This document shows positions 5,594 through 11,879 of a stretch of DNA of 11,879 nucleotides, piece by piece (positions within the stretch are counted from its first letter, which is position 1; the number at the start of each line of letters is the position of its first letter). Position numbers and translations under genes: made by a program. Source of the DNA: Mariprofundaceae bacterium (GTDB lineage: Bacteria; Pseudomonadota; Zetaproteobacteria; Mariprofundales; Mariprofundaceae); NCBI GenBank assembly GCA_027018975.1, contig JALUXN010000173.1:1-11879 (forward strand). The letters run 5' to 3'. The notes beneath the pieces were generated by a model. It did no database searches, had not been told where the DNA came from, and saw only the letters and a list, made by a program, of their open reading frames with translations.

Positions 5594-7317
5594 CGGATAA
5601 GCCCCATCAGTGAATTGAGCATCTGGTTGGTGGTGGAGATGATTTTCGAGGATGCCTCATACGCGCGTTGATATTTGATCATGCTGATCAGCTCCTCATC
5701 GACATTGACGCCGGAGATTGCCTGCCGTTGCGAGGATAGCGATTGCGATTCCGCCGTGCGGTAGTCAAGCTGTTGTTTGGAGACAGCGACATCGGTACCG
5801 TATTGGGTGGCCAGTGATGATGTGCGCTGGTGGAGGCTGGCGGCAGCGGTGCCATCGACTGAGAGCGCTAGGTCTTGCAGGCCGAGTATGGCGGTGGCGG
5901 TGCTGTTGTCGCCGAGACTGGCAATCGAGGTGGTGGGGTTGACCTTGCCGGTGTTGATGGCGTTGGCATCGTTCAGGACATCGCTGGAGAGCTGGATGTT
6001 CGATGAGCTGGAGCCGTGGAAAAAGGTGTTGATTTCGTAGGCGGCCAGCATGTTGCTGGTGTCATCGGAGAGGCGAAACGTGGTGCCGGCGGCGGCGCTG
6101 ATGGTCAGCCGGCCACTGGCATCGACTGTCGCCGTGATATTGGGGACAGCATTGATACTGGTGGCGACGCTGGTCATGGTGGAGGTGGCCGTGATGTTAA
6201 TCAGTGTGCCGCCCGCGGGCACGGCCGCACCGGTGGCATCATAGGTGTGGATGCGGAATGAACCGGCCTGCACCTTGGCTGCAAAAGGCGCCGCTTGCGC
6301 CGGATCGTTGAGCGCCAGTGCTGTATTGCTGGCTTGTCCTGCGGTGAGCGTTGTCTTGCCGCTGGCGCCGGTGCCGTTGGCGTGCAGCTGGTTGGTGGCG
6401 AAAATCAGATTGTTGGCGATGCTGTCCATCTGTTTGAGATAGTTGCCGAGTTTGTTGTCGCGCAGATCGATGAGACCACCGATATTGCCGCCGGTACTGG
6501 CATTGGCAATCGAGACGCCGCTGCCTTGGATGACCACATCGGCGAAACCACCGGCGCCCACATTGCCGCGCGCCAAGTGTTGCGAGACACCATCTTGAGA
6601 GAGCAGGTCACCACTGGTGCTCTGCAGGATAAAAGTGCCGTTGGCGGTGCCGATGCTCTGCACGGGGATGATTTTGGCCAAGTCGCGCACTGCCTGATCG
6701 CGCTGGTCACGCAGGTCATTGGCCAATCCTGCAGCGCCCTTGGCGGCACTCTCCTGACGCTGGATCTCCTGGCTGAGTACGCCGATCTGATCCAGCAGCG
6801 TATTGGCGTTGGTGATATTCTGATCGATCTGAGAGTCGGCGGCGAGCTGTGCTTTGCTGATCTGACTGTTCATGTTGGTCAGATTGGCTACGATCACCGC
6901 GGCTTTGGATTGGACATTGACGCGCTGGGCACCATCTTGCGGGCTGTTGGCCAGATGCTGCCAGGCGAGGAAGAAGTCGTTGAACGCTGCGGATAGGCCG
7001 GTGCTCTGCAGGCTGCCGAAGACATTCTCCACTGCGTTGAGACCGGAGTTCTGCTGTGTCCAGTAGGCGAGTTGTGATGCATTGTTGATCTGTGCGTTAT
7101 TGATGAGCGGGTCGATGGAGCGCTGAATGCTTTGCAGGCTGACACCACGGCCAAGATTCAACCCGTTGATCTGATCCGGTCGAGCCGTGACCAGGTTGGA
7201 GGTCTGTTTGGAGTAGCCGGGTGTGTTGACGTTGGCAATGTTGTGCGAAACGACATCAATCGCTTTCTGATTGGCCTTCAGGCTGGTGGCACCGATATTG
7301 AGCGCGTCAAAGAGCAT
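5590..7317 (-). CDS. flgK: Flagellar hook-associated protein FlgK (HAP1)
   Basis: FlgK is the first junction ring on the hook tip, exported through the flagellar channel with FlgN as chaperone. The 575-residue product carries the rod/hook N-terminal motif SHNIANVNTPGYSKQ at 24-38 and the matching C-terminal helix SGVNVDEELISMIKYQRAYE at 535-554. Between them lies a D2/D3 region: residues about 350-420 contain INITATSTMTSVATSINAV followed by TATVDASGRLTI, a pattern like the flagellin-IN motif, and then INTFFHGSSSSNIQLS (429-444), a block common in longer FlgK proteins. Start ATG at 7317 is 3 bases after the flgN stop. The Shine-Dalgarno sequence is weak (GAAGATAAG), so coupling to flgN is likely. 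Confidence 0.96.
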   Translation of the reverse strand: MLFDALNIGATSLKANQKAIDVVSHNIANVNTPGYSKQTSNLVTARPDQINGLNLGRGVSLQSIQRSIDPLINNAQINNASQLAYWTQQNSGLNAVENVFGSLQSTGLSAAFNDFFLAWQHLANSPQDGAQRVNVQSKAAVIVANLTNMNSQISKAQLAADSQIDQNITNANTLLDQIGVLSQEIQRQESAAKGAAGLANDLRDQRDQAVRDLAKIIPVQSIGTANGTFILQSTSGDLLSQDGVSQHLARGNVGAGGFADVVIQGSGVSIANASTGGNIGGLIDLRDNKLGNYLKQMDSIANNLIFATNQLHANGTGASGKTTLTAGQASNTALALNDPAQAAPFAAKVQAGSFRIHTYDATGAAVPAGGTLINITATSTMTSVATSINAVPNITATVDASGRLTISAAAGTTFRLSDDTSNMLAAYEINTFFHGSSSSNIQLSSDVLNDANAINTGKVNPTTSIASLGDNSTATAILGLQDLALSVDGTAAASLHQRTSSLATQYGTDVAVSKQQLDYRTAESQSLSSQRQAISGVNVDEELISMIKYQRAYEASSKIISTTNQMLNSLMGLIR

Positions 7318-7320
7318 GGC

Positions 7321-7770
7321 TTATCTTCTGCTGTAGGTCTGTTCGGGTTGCGACAGACCGAGCTGCTGGAGGATGTTGGTGGAGACGTTGTAGGCGGCGT
7401 GCATGCGCATATGGTTCTCCTGGCTGCGCTGATCGACGCGCACCATCCGCTCATAGAGATTGCGGCGCAGCGACTGCAGATCTTCGCTGCGTTCACCGGC
7501 ATTCATATCGATAATGACTTCGAGAGAGATATCGTCGGAGATGTGGTGTTGACGGAGCAGATCGCGGCACTGCTGCTCCAGTTGAGCCAGAGCCTGATGG
7601 GCGAGGGCACGGCGGTCGGTCTGGGCGATGATCTGGTCGGCATCGAGGGCACGGATCGCTTTGTACTCTTCCTCGGTGATCAGCTCCAGCTCTTTGGCAC
7701 AGATATTCATCTGCTCGAGCAGGGTGTAGAGCTGCTCCATCACGCTTGCCGGTAGTTGGGCTAAGACCAT
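7321..7770 (-). CDS. flgN: FlgN family flagellar export chaperone
   Basis: FlgN binds the C-termini of FlgK and FlgL in the cytoplasm and keeps them export-competent. The 149-residue product is almost wholly alpha-helical with heptad-like hydrophobic spacing, as in the family: helices at about 8-30, 33-72 and 80-135, including TEEEYKAIRALDADQIIAQT (32-51). Sequence identity in FlgN is low generally, so the call rests on length, helicity and position directly between flgM and flgK, where flgN is expected. ATG at 7770 overlaps the flgM 3' end by 10 bases; GCGGAG precedes it at 6 bases. Confidence 0.88.
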   Translation of the reverse strand: MVLAQLPASVMEQLYTLLEQMNICAKELELITEEEYKAIRALDADQIIAQTDRRALAHQALAQLEQQCRDLLRQHHISDDISLEVIIDMNAGERSEDLQSLRRNLYERMVRVDQRSQENHMRMHAAYNVSTNILQQLGLSQPEQTYSRR

Positions 7771-8048
7771 GGGTGCTCCGCCAGCGCATTGCTGATGATC
7801 TGCGCGGCCACTTTTCTGCTATCGGATTGGAAGTTGCCCTTTTCGAGTGCATCGCGGATCTCTTCGATGCGTTCCATGCGCACTGCGGACATATCGCTGA
7901 GCATTACCGCAGCCTTTTCGCGTAGTGATGCGCCGTCACTGACTTTGATGGAGTCGCCGCTTTTGCCGGTCGCGGATTTTTTCTTGCCTTTACCGGCCGC
8001 GCCGCTGCGCTGCAGGGGTGATGCTCCGGTGGTACGATCAATACGCAT
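7761..8048 (-). CDS. flgM: Anti-sigma-28 factor FlgM
   Basis: FlgM holds the flagellar sigma factor FliA (sigma-28) inactive until the hook-basal body is complete and FlgM is exported. The 95-residue product has the usual plan: a basic, Gly/Ser/Lys-rich disordered N-terminal half (1-35) starting MRIDRTTGAS, then a helical sigma-binding half with RMERIEEIRDALEKGNFQSD (57-76) and KVAAQIISNAL (79-89). It has the best ribosome-binding site in the operon (GGAGGT, 8 bases from the ATG) and overlaps the flgJ stop by 11 bases. Placement between flgJ and flgK means it is made from the hook-basal-body transcript. No separate sigma-28 promoter can be placed in front of it, since no intergenic space exists. 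Confidence 0.92.
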   Translation of the reverse strand: MRIDRTTGASPLQRSGAAGKGKKKSATGKSGDSIKVSDGASLREKAAVMLSDMSAVRMERIEEIRDALEKGNFQSDSRKVAAQIISNALAEHPWS

Positions 8049-8538
8049 CTCTGTTTACCTCCAAAGCCGCATCCTGCATGGTAAGTTTATCGGCAGTTGC
8101 GGCAATTTCTTGAGCCTCCGGGGTGGGTTGCTGCTTGTGCTGTGCTGCTTCGAGCTGTTTATACACGCTCTCAGCGATGCCGAACTGGCTCCGTTTGCTG
8201 CTCACATCGGCAATCGCCTGATCCATCATCGATGCGTGGACATCTTCGGCAAAGCCGTTGGGCAGAAAATCGGACTTGGAGACCGTCTTGCGCATCTCGC
8301 TCATCATCTGTTGCACAAAGATCGCCTCGAACTGCAGGCTGACCTTCCAGAGTGCCGCGTCGCGCTGTTTGCCATCTGTCGGCAGTTGTGAGCCGATCTG
8401 ATGCAGGGCTGCATGATTGATGCGCGGTTGGATGGCAGTCTGCTGCGGCTGTTGCACTTGCCGCTGCCGTTTTGCCTGTCGCTGCATCTGCTCTTTCTTC
8501 AGGACACCGTCGATCACATATTCGACAAGATCACGCAT
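8038..8538 (-). CDS. flgJ: Single-domain FlgJ-type rod-binding protein
   Basis: FlgJ caps the growing rod in the periplasm. The 166-residue product has the rod-binding domain at about 63-130: LWKVSLQFEAIFVQQMMSEM (63-82), then FAEDVHASMMDQAIA (96-110) and SQFGIAESVYKQL (117-129). It lacks the C-terminal muramidase (glucosaminidase) domain of the E. coli/Salmonella protein (about 313 aa), so peptidoglycan cutting must come from another enzyme, as in other bacteria with single-domain FlgJ. The N-terminal 60 residues are Gln/Arg-rich (RQAKRQRQVQQPQQT at 20-34), and the tail is Gln/Ala-rich. The ATG at 8538 directly abuts the flgI stop, with TGAGGA about 10 bases upstream. Confidence 0.9.
   Translation of the reverse strand: MRDLVEYVIDGVLKKEQMQRQAKRQRQVQQPQQTAIQPRINHAALHQIGSQLPTDGKQRDAALWKVSLQFEAIFVQQMMSEMRKTVSKSDFLPNGFAEDVHASMMDQAIADVSSKRSQFGIAESVYKQLEAAQHKQQPTPEAQEIAATADKLTMQDAALEVNRDAY
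8057..8062 (-). promoter_or_regulatory. Perfect Shine-Dalgarno site of flgM
   Basis: GGAGGT on the minus strand, 8 bases before the flgM ATG and inside the flgJ coding sequence. It is the only full GGAGGT at a start in this operon. It also contains the GGA core recognised by CsrA, so a CsrA effect is conceivable but not shown. Confidence 0.6.
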
Positions 8539-9663
8539 CTACATCGTCCTCAGTTCGGCATGCAGGGCACCGGCGGCCTTGATCGCCTGTAGTATGGCCA
8601 TCAGATCGCTCGGTGTGGCACCGACCGAATTGATTGCGGCAACCAGTTCGGAGAGTGAGACCTGTTTGGGGAGTACGACCAGTTTGGCCTTCTCTTCGTT
8701 GACATCGATGCTGGTCTGGTCGGTGGTGGTGGTTTTGCCGCCGGCAAAGGCGTTGGGCTGCGAGACCTGTGGGTTTTCGGAGACACTGATGGTGATATTG
8801 CCGTGCGCCACCGCGACAGTGTCAATGCGTACCTCTTGTCCCATCACGATGGTGCCGGTACGTTCATCAACAATGACGATCGCCTTATGGTCGATTGGTA
8901 CATTGAGTTGTTCAATGTTGGCGATCAGATCGATGGTGTTGCGTTTCGGGTTTTTGACCAGCACGGTGCCGGAGTCCACAGCCTGCGCTATCCCTTGGCC
9001 GAAGCGTGCATTGATGGCATTTTGAATCGTGCGTGCGGTGGTGAAATCAGCGTGATGCAGAGTGAGGGTGATGTGATCTTGAGTGACGGAGAGACCATGC
9101 GGCGCATCCTTCTCGACCCGGGCACCATTGGGAACACGGCCGGATGTGGGATGGTTTCTGGTGGTGCTGGCTGCCTTGCCGGATGCCGCAAAGCCGCCGA
9201 TAGAGATGCCACCTTGCGCCACGGCATAGGGGAGGCCATCACCACCGAGCAGTGGTGTGACCAGCAATGTGCCGCCACGCAGGCTTTTGGCATCACCGAT
9301 GCTGGAGACGGTGACATCCAGTTGCTGGCCGCTGCGGGCAAAGGGTGGTAACTCGGAGGTCACCATGACGGCTGCGATGTTTTTCGGTTTCATTTTGGTG
9401 ATGTCAGCTCGCACGTTGACGCCGAGCCGCTCCAGCAGGGCGGTGATACTATTGACGGTGAAGGGGGATGAGGTGCCGGAATCTCCAGTGCCGTTCAATC
9501 CGACAACCAAGCCGTAACCGATCAGTGCATTGCCGCGCACGCCTTCAATATCGGCGAGGTCTTTGATGCGCTCCGCCGATGCGGTCGTTGTTAAACTGCT
9601 TAGCGTGAATAGGAGCAGTAAAATATGGAACAGCACGCGGGTTGAGGGGGCTAGAATGGCCAT
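8539..9663 (-). CDS. flgI: Flagellar P-ring protein FlgI
   Basis: FlgI forms the periplasmic P ring around the rod. The 374-residue product, a normal length, begins with a signal peptide (hydrophobic core 10-22, cleavage expected after TASA at about 30) and the mature protein starts ERIKDLADIEGVRGNALIGY followed by GLVVGLNGTGDS, the family's signature. The C-terminus PSDLMAILQAIKAAGALHAEL is equally typical. ATG at 9663 overlaps the flgH 3' end by 13 bases. FlgI folding and assembly need FlgA, encoded two genes upstream. Confidence 0.97.
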   Translation of the reverse strand: MAILAPSTRVLFHILLLLFTLSSLTTTASAERIKDLADIEGVRGNALIGYGLVVGLNGTGDSGTSSPFTVNSITALLERLGVNVRADITKMKPKNIAAVMVTSELPPFARSGQQLDVTVSSIGDAKSLRGGTLLVTPLLGGDGLPYAVAQGGISIGGFAASGKAASTTRNHPTSGRVPNGARVEKDAPHGLSVTQDHITLTLHHADFTTARTIQNAINARFGQGIAQAVDSGTVLVKNPKRNTIDLIANIEQLNVPIDHKAIVIVDERTGTIVMGQEVRIDTVAVAHGNITISVSENPQVSQPNAFAGGKTTTTDQTSIDVNEEKAKLVVLPKQVSLSELVAAINSVGATPSDLMAILQAIKAAGALHAELRTM

Positions 9664-10355
9664 ATCTCATCCAGTGTGCGTGATAACCACCCTTCGCGAG
9701 TCGTGTTGGCCAGTTGGCCGGTGCCGCCGTAGCTGATGTGCGCCTGGGCGACTTTCGATGAGGCGATGGTGTTGTCCGAGGCGATGTCGATCGGCCGGAT
9801 AATACCGGTGAAGGTGATCTCCTGCGGCTCATGGTTGATGATCAGGGTGCGTTTGCCGTTGATCTTCAAGTTGCCATTGGGGTAGACGTGGACGACCACG
9901 GATGTGACGTTGGCAGTCAAGGTGTCCGCATTGTTGGTGGAGCCGGAGCCATCGAAGTTCTTGGCGTCGGTGAAGCCGGCTGTGCCGGATGGGTTGACAT
10001 CCTTATTGTTGGTGGCGGCGCCATATTTGATGCTGGCATTGAGCCCCACGCTGCGATCGGACTTCTTACTCTGCTTGGTGCCGAGCGAGCGGGTGGCTTT
10101 GGCATTTTCGGTGACAATGACGGTGACCAGATCGCCGACGCGGTGCGCCTTGGGATCCGCCAGCAGTGAGCGCAGACCTGCAGCACCGTCGCCCCACAGC
10201 GAACCCTTCTGATAGGCGTCCGGTGGCGGAGTGTTGAGCGCTTCCTCAATCGTCTCCTGCTGTTTCTTTTCGGCGTCGTGATCGACATGCGGCATGCAGC
10301 CGCTGAGCGCGACGGTAGCAGTGAAGAGGAGCAGGCTCAGACGCTGGATGTTCAT
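9651..10355 (-). CDS. flgH: Flagellar L-ring lipoprotein FlgH
   Basis: FlgH builds the outer-membrane L ring. The 234-residue product has a lipoprotein signal with lipobox LSGC (Cys20), the conserved GSLWGD (52-57), RVGDLVTVIVTENAKA (73-88) and the C-terminal block GIIRPIDI...ISYGGTGQLAN ending REGWLSRTLDEIWPF. Start ATG at 10355 overlaps the flgA stop as ATGA. Its presence shows that the organism has an outer membrane. Confidence 0.97.
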   Translation of the reverse strand: MNIQRLSLLLFTATVALSGCMPHVDHDAEKKQQETIEEALNTPPPDAYQKGSLWGDGAAGLRSLLADPKAHRVGDLVTVIVTENAKATRSLGTKQSKKSDRSVGLNASIKYGAATNNKDVNPSGTAGFTDAKNFDGSGSTNNADTLTANVTSVVVHVYPNGNLKINGKRTLIINHEPQEITFTGIIRPIDIASDNTIASSKVAQAHISYGGTGQLANTTREGWLSRTLDEIWPF

Positions 10356-11080
10356 CCTGAAATACCTCGGGCATAGACACGCACGACACCGGCACGCTCT
10401 GCGACACCCTGAATGCGTTCGTTGCTGCGCAGGTTTTTGACAAAGATGCGTTCACCCCGTTTGGCGTTGCGCAGCGCCTTGCCCTCGGAGCGGATGGTGA
10501 TACGGCCGGTCTGAAGTACGATCTCGACGAGATCACCACGCCGGATCAGCGGCGGCTGCTGGTAGTCGTGGCTCATGATCACGCTGTCCTGATCAAGGTT
10601 GCGGGTCAGACGCATGCCGATCAGGTCGGCTTTGTGCGTGAGCCAGTGACCCGGTTGGCCAGCGATGTCGGTGCGTGTTTTTTTCAACATGCCTGCTGTG
10701 AGCAAGGTTCGTGCCGAAATCGGTTTGCTGGCGACGATGGCTGCTGTCCACCAGTGTACCCGCACCGGCACATACCAGCGCCGGTCGCCCTGCTCGGCAA
10801 TCAGGGAGAAGCGTTTGGGGTGATGGCGCAGGGAGTTGGGGAGCGACCAGCGGATCGCTCCGCTGGTGTCCGGCCAGTGCTCCACGCGGATCAGCTCCGC
10901 GCTGGCACCATCTTTTACCACCCCCCGGGCAAAGAAATGATGAAGCGACTGCTGCATCGCGTGATCCGGTGCTGCCAGTACAAAAGCAGGCAAACTCAGG
11001 ACAGATAGCAGCAACAGCGTGCATGCGAACAGTGCTTCGCCACGTCTGGCATTCATTGCTTTGCGGAGGGGGTAAAACAT
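10352..11080 (-). CDS. flgA: Flagellar P-ring chaperone FlgA (SAF domain)
   Basis: FlgA is a periplasmic chaperone for P-ring formation by FlgI. The 242-residue product has basic residues then a hydrophobic stretch (about 17-36, LLLLSVLSLPAFVLAA) as export signal. An SAF-like domain covers about 112-172 (IVASKPISARTLLTAGMLKK) and the C-terminal domain shows RRGDLVEIVLQTGRITIRSEG (180-200) and AKRGERIFVKNLRSNERIQG (206-225), the classic FlgA tail. ATG at 11080 is preceded by AGGAG (11087-11091) at 6 bases, which decides it over the second ATG at codon 9. It begins 12 bases after flgG. Confidence 0.95.
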   Translation of the reverse strand: MFYPLRKAMNARRGEALFACTLLLLSVLSLPAFVLAAPDHAMQQSLHHFFARGVVKDGASAELIRVEHWPDTSGAIRWSLPNSLRHHPKRFSLIAEQGDRRWYVPVRVHWWTAAIVASKPISARTLLTAGMLKKTRTDIAGQPGHWLTHKADLIGMRLTRNLDQDSVIMSHDYQQPPLIRRGDLVEIVLQTGRITIRSEGKALRNAKRGERIFVKNLRSNERIQGVAERAGVVRVYARGISG

Positions 11081-11092
11081 GTTGATCTCCTA

Positions 11093-11878
11093 TTATCTTC
11101 TAATGTTGGCGGCTGTTTGCAGCATCTCATCAGCGGCCTTGATTGTTTTGGAGTTCATTTCGTACGCACGTTGACCGGCGATCAGGTTGACCATCTCTTC
11201 GACCATGCTGACATTGGACTGCTCCAGCATGCCCTGACCGAGTGCCCCCAAGCCGTTGACGGAGGGGTTGCCGATGGTGGGCTGACCCGAAGAGTTGCTC
11301 ACCTGAAAGAGGTTGGCACCTAGGTGAGTAAGGCCGGCGGGATTGATGAAGTCAGCGATCTGGATCTGGCCGACGATGGTCTGTGTGGCATTGGGCTGAA
11401 TGGCGGTGACAGTGCCATCCGGAGCGATGGTGATGGTCTGCGCATCGGTTGGAATGGTGATGCCGGGCTGGACAAGGTCGCCATTCTGGGTGACCAGCTG
11501 ACCCTGTGCATCGAGACCGAACTTGCCATCACGGGTGTAGGCGGTGGTGCCATCGGGGAGTTGGATCTGGAAGAAGCCGCGCCCCTGAATGGCGAGATCG
11601 AGCGGGTTGTTGGTCTGCTGGAAGCTCCCCTCCGAGAAGATACTGCCGACACCGGCGGTTTTCACACCGAGGCCGATCTGGATACCGTTGGGTAGCTGGG
11701 TGCCGGCGGAGCTTGCCTCTGAGCCGGGCGCTTTGAATTGTTGATACATCAGATCCTGAAAATTGGCACGGCCGCGTTTGAAGCCGGTGGTGTTGACGTT
11801 GGCTATGTTGTTGGAGATCACATCCACATTGAGGCTCTGGGCGGCCATGCCGGTGGATGCTGTCCATAGTGATCGCAT
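11093..11878 (-). CDS. flgG: Flagellar distal rod protein FlgG
   Basis: FlgG forms the distal rod that crosses the periplasm and outer membrane. The 261-residue product matches the usual length (260 in E. coli). It begins MRSLWTASTGM, has the rod motif NNIANVNTTGFKRGR at 23-37, LPNGIQIGLGV at 62-72, NNPLDLAIQGRGFFQIQLPDG, and the C-terminal EEMVNLIAGQRAYEMNSKTI helix. The ATG at 11878 lies one base from the window edge, so its ribosome-binding site cannot be seen; homologues often begin MIRSLW, which makes this ATG plausible as the true start. Genes usually preceding it (flgF and other rod/hook genes) would be outside the window. Confidence 0.96.
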   Translation of the reverse strand: MRSLWTASTGMAAQSLNVDVISNNIANVNTTGFKRGRANFQDLMYQQFKAPGSEASSAGTQLPNGIQIGLGVKTAGVGSIFSEGSFQQTNNPLDLAIQGRGFFQIQLPDGTTAYTRDGKFGLDAQGQLVTQNGDLVQPGITIPTDAQTITIAPDGTVTAIQPNATQTIVGQIQIADFINPAGLTHLGANLFQVSNSSGQPTIGNPSVNGLGALGQGMLEQSNVSMVEEMVNLIAGQRAYEMNSKTIKAADEMLQTAANIRR

Positions 11879-11879
11879 C

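Noticed and set aside
4754..5671. A 305-codon open frame on the plus strand antisense to flgL
   Set aside because: It lies across a clear flgL with full-length homology; the antisense translation has no recognisable domain and long antisense frames are common in G+C-rich genes.
7132..8391. Plus-strand open frames antisense to flgK, flgN, flgM and flgJ (7132-7755, 7789-8391)
   Set aside because: The minus-strand genes account for this DNA; the antisense products resemble no known family and lack ribosome-binding sites that stand out.
11298..11328. CTCACCT/AGGTGAG inverted repeat, with palindrome CACCTAGGTG, within flgG
   Set aside because: It is inside a conserved coding sequence with no sign of regulatory placement; arms of 7 bases can occur by chance.

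Overview
The window comes from the chromosome of a flagellated Gram-negative bacterium. An L-ring lipoprotein (FlgH), a P-ring protein (FlgI) and a P-ring chaperone (FlgA) require an outer membrane. The G+C-rich coding sequence together with a FliW/CsrA pair fits a proteobacterium outside the enteric gammaproteobacteria. A Zetaproteobacteria- or Magnetococcia-like lineage is my guess, not something the sequence proves.

Left part (1-4045). The window opens inside suhB (inositol monophosphatase family, + strand, 5' end cut off). A 333-base non-coding gap follows (746-1078). It holds an 80-base stretch of 25% G+C flanked by DnaA-box-like 9-mers, one of them a perfect TTATCCACA. Next, on the minus strand, come an exported SPOR-like protein (1079-1747) and a 57-residue cysteine-containing protein of unknown function (1922-2095), with a structured inverted repeat between them. 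A stand-alone batD-like gene (2306-4045, +) ends tail to tail with the flagellar operon and overlaps it by 19 bases.

Right part (4027-11878). Eleven minus-strand genes form one compact operon, in transcription order flgG, flgA, flgH, flgI, flgJ, flgM, flgN, flgK, flgL, csrA, fliW. Every junction is an overlap, an abutment or a gap of at most 12 bases, so translational coupling is likely and any promoter probably lies upstream of flgG, outside the window. The genes follow assembly: distal rod (FlgG), P ring (FlgA, FlgI), L ring (FlgH), rod cap/assembly (FlgJ), then the sigma-28 checkpoint (FlgM), the FlgK/FlgL chaperone (FlgN) and the hook-filament junction (FlgK, FlgL). Last comes the CsrA-FliW post-transcriptional switch, which in other bacteria ties flagellin translation to flagellin export.

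Most of the window is canonical. The points most worth checking are the DnaA-box/AT-rich gap at 746-1078, the forced TTG start of csrA and its unusual residue 5 and acidic tail, the structured repeat at 1847-1899, and the isolated batD. No tRNA, rRNA, CRISPR array, insertion sequence or prophage was seen.
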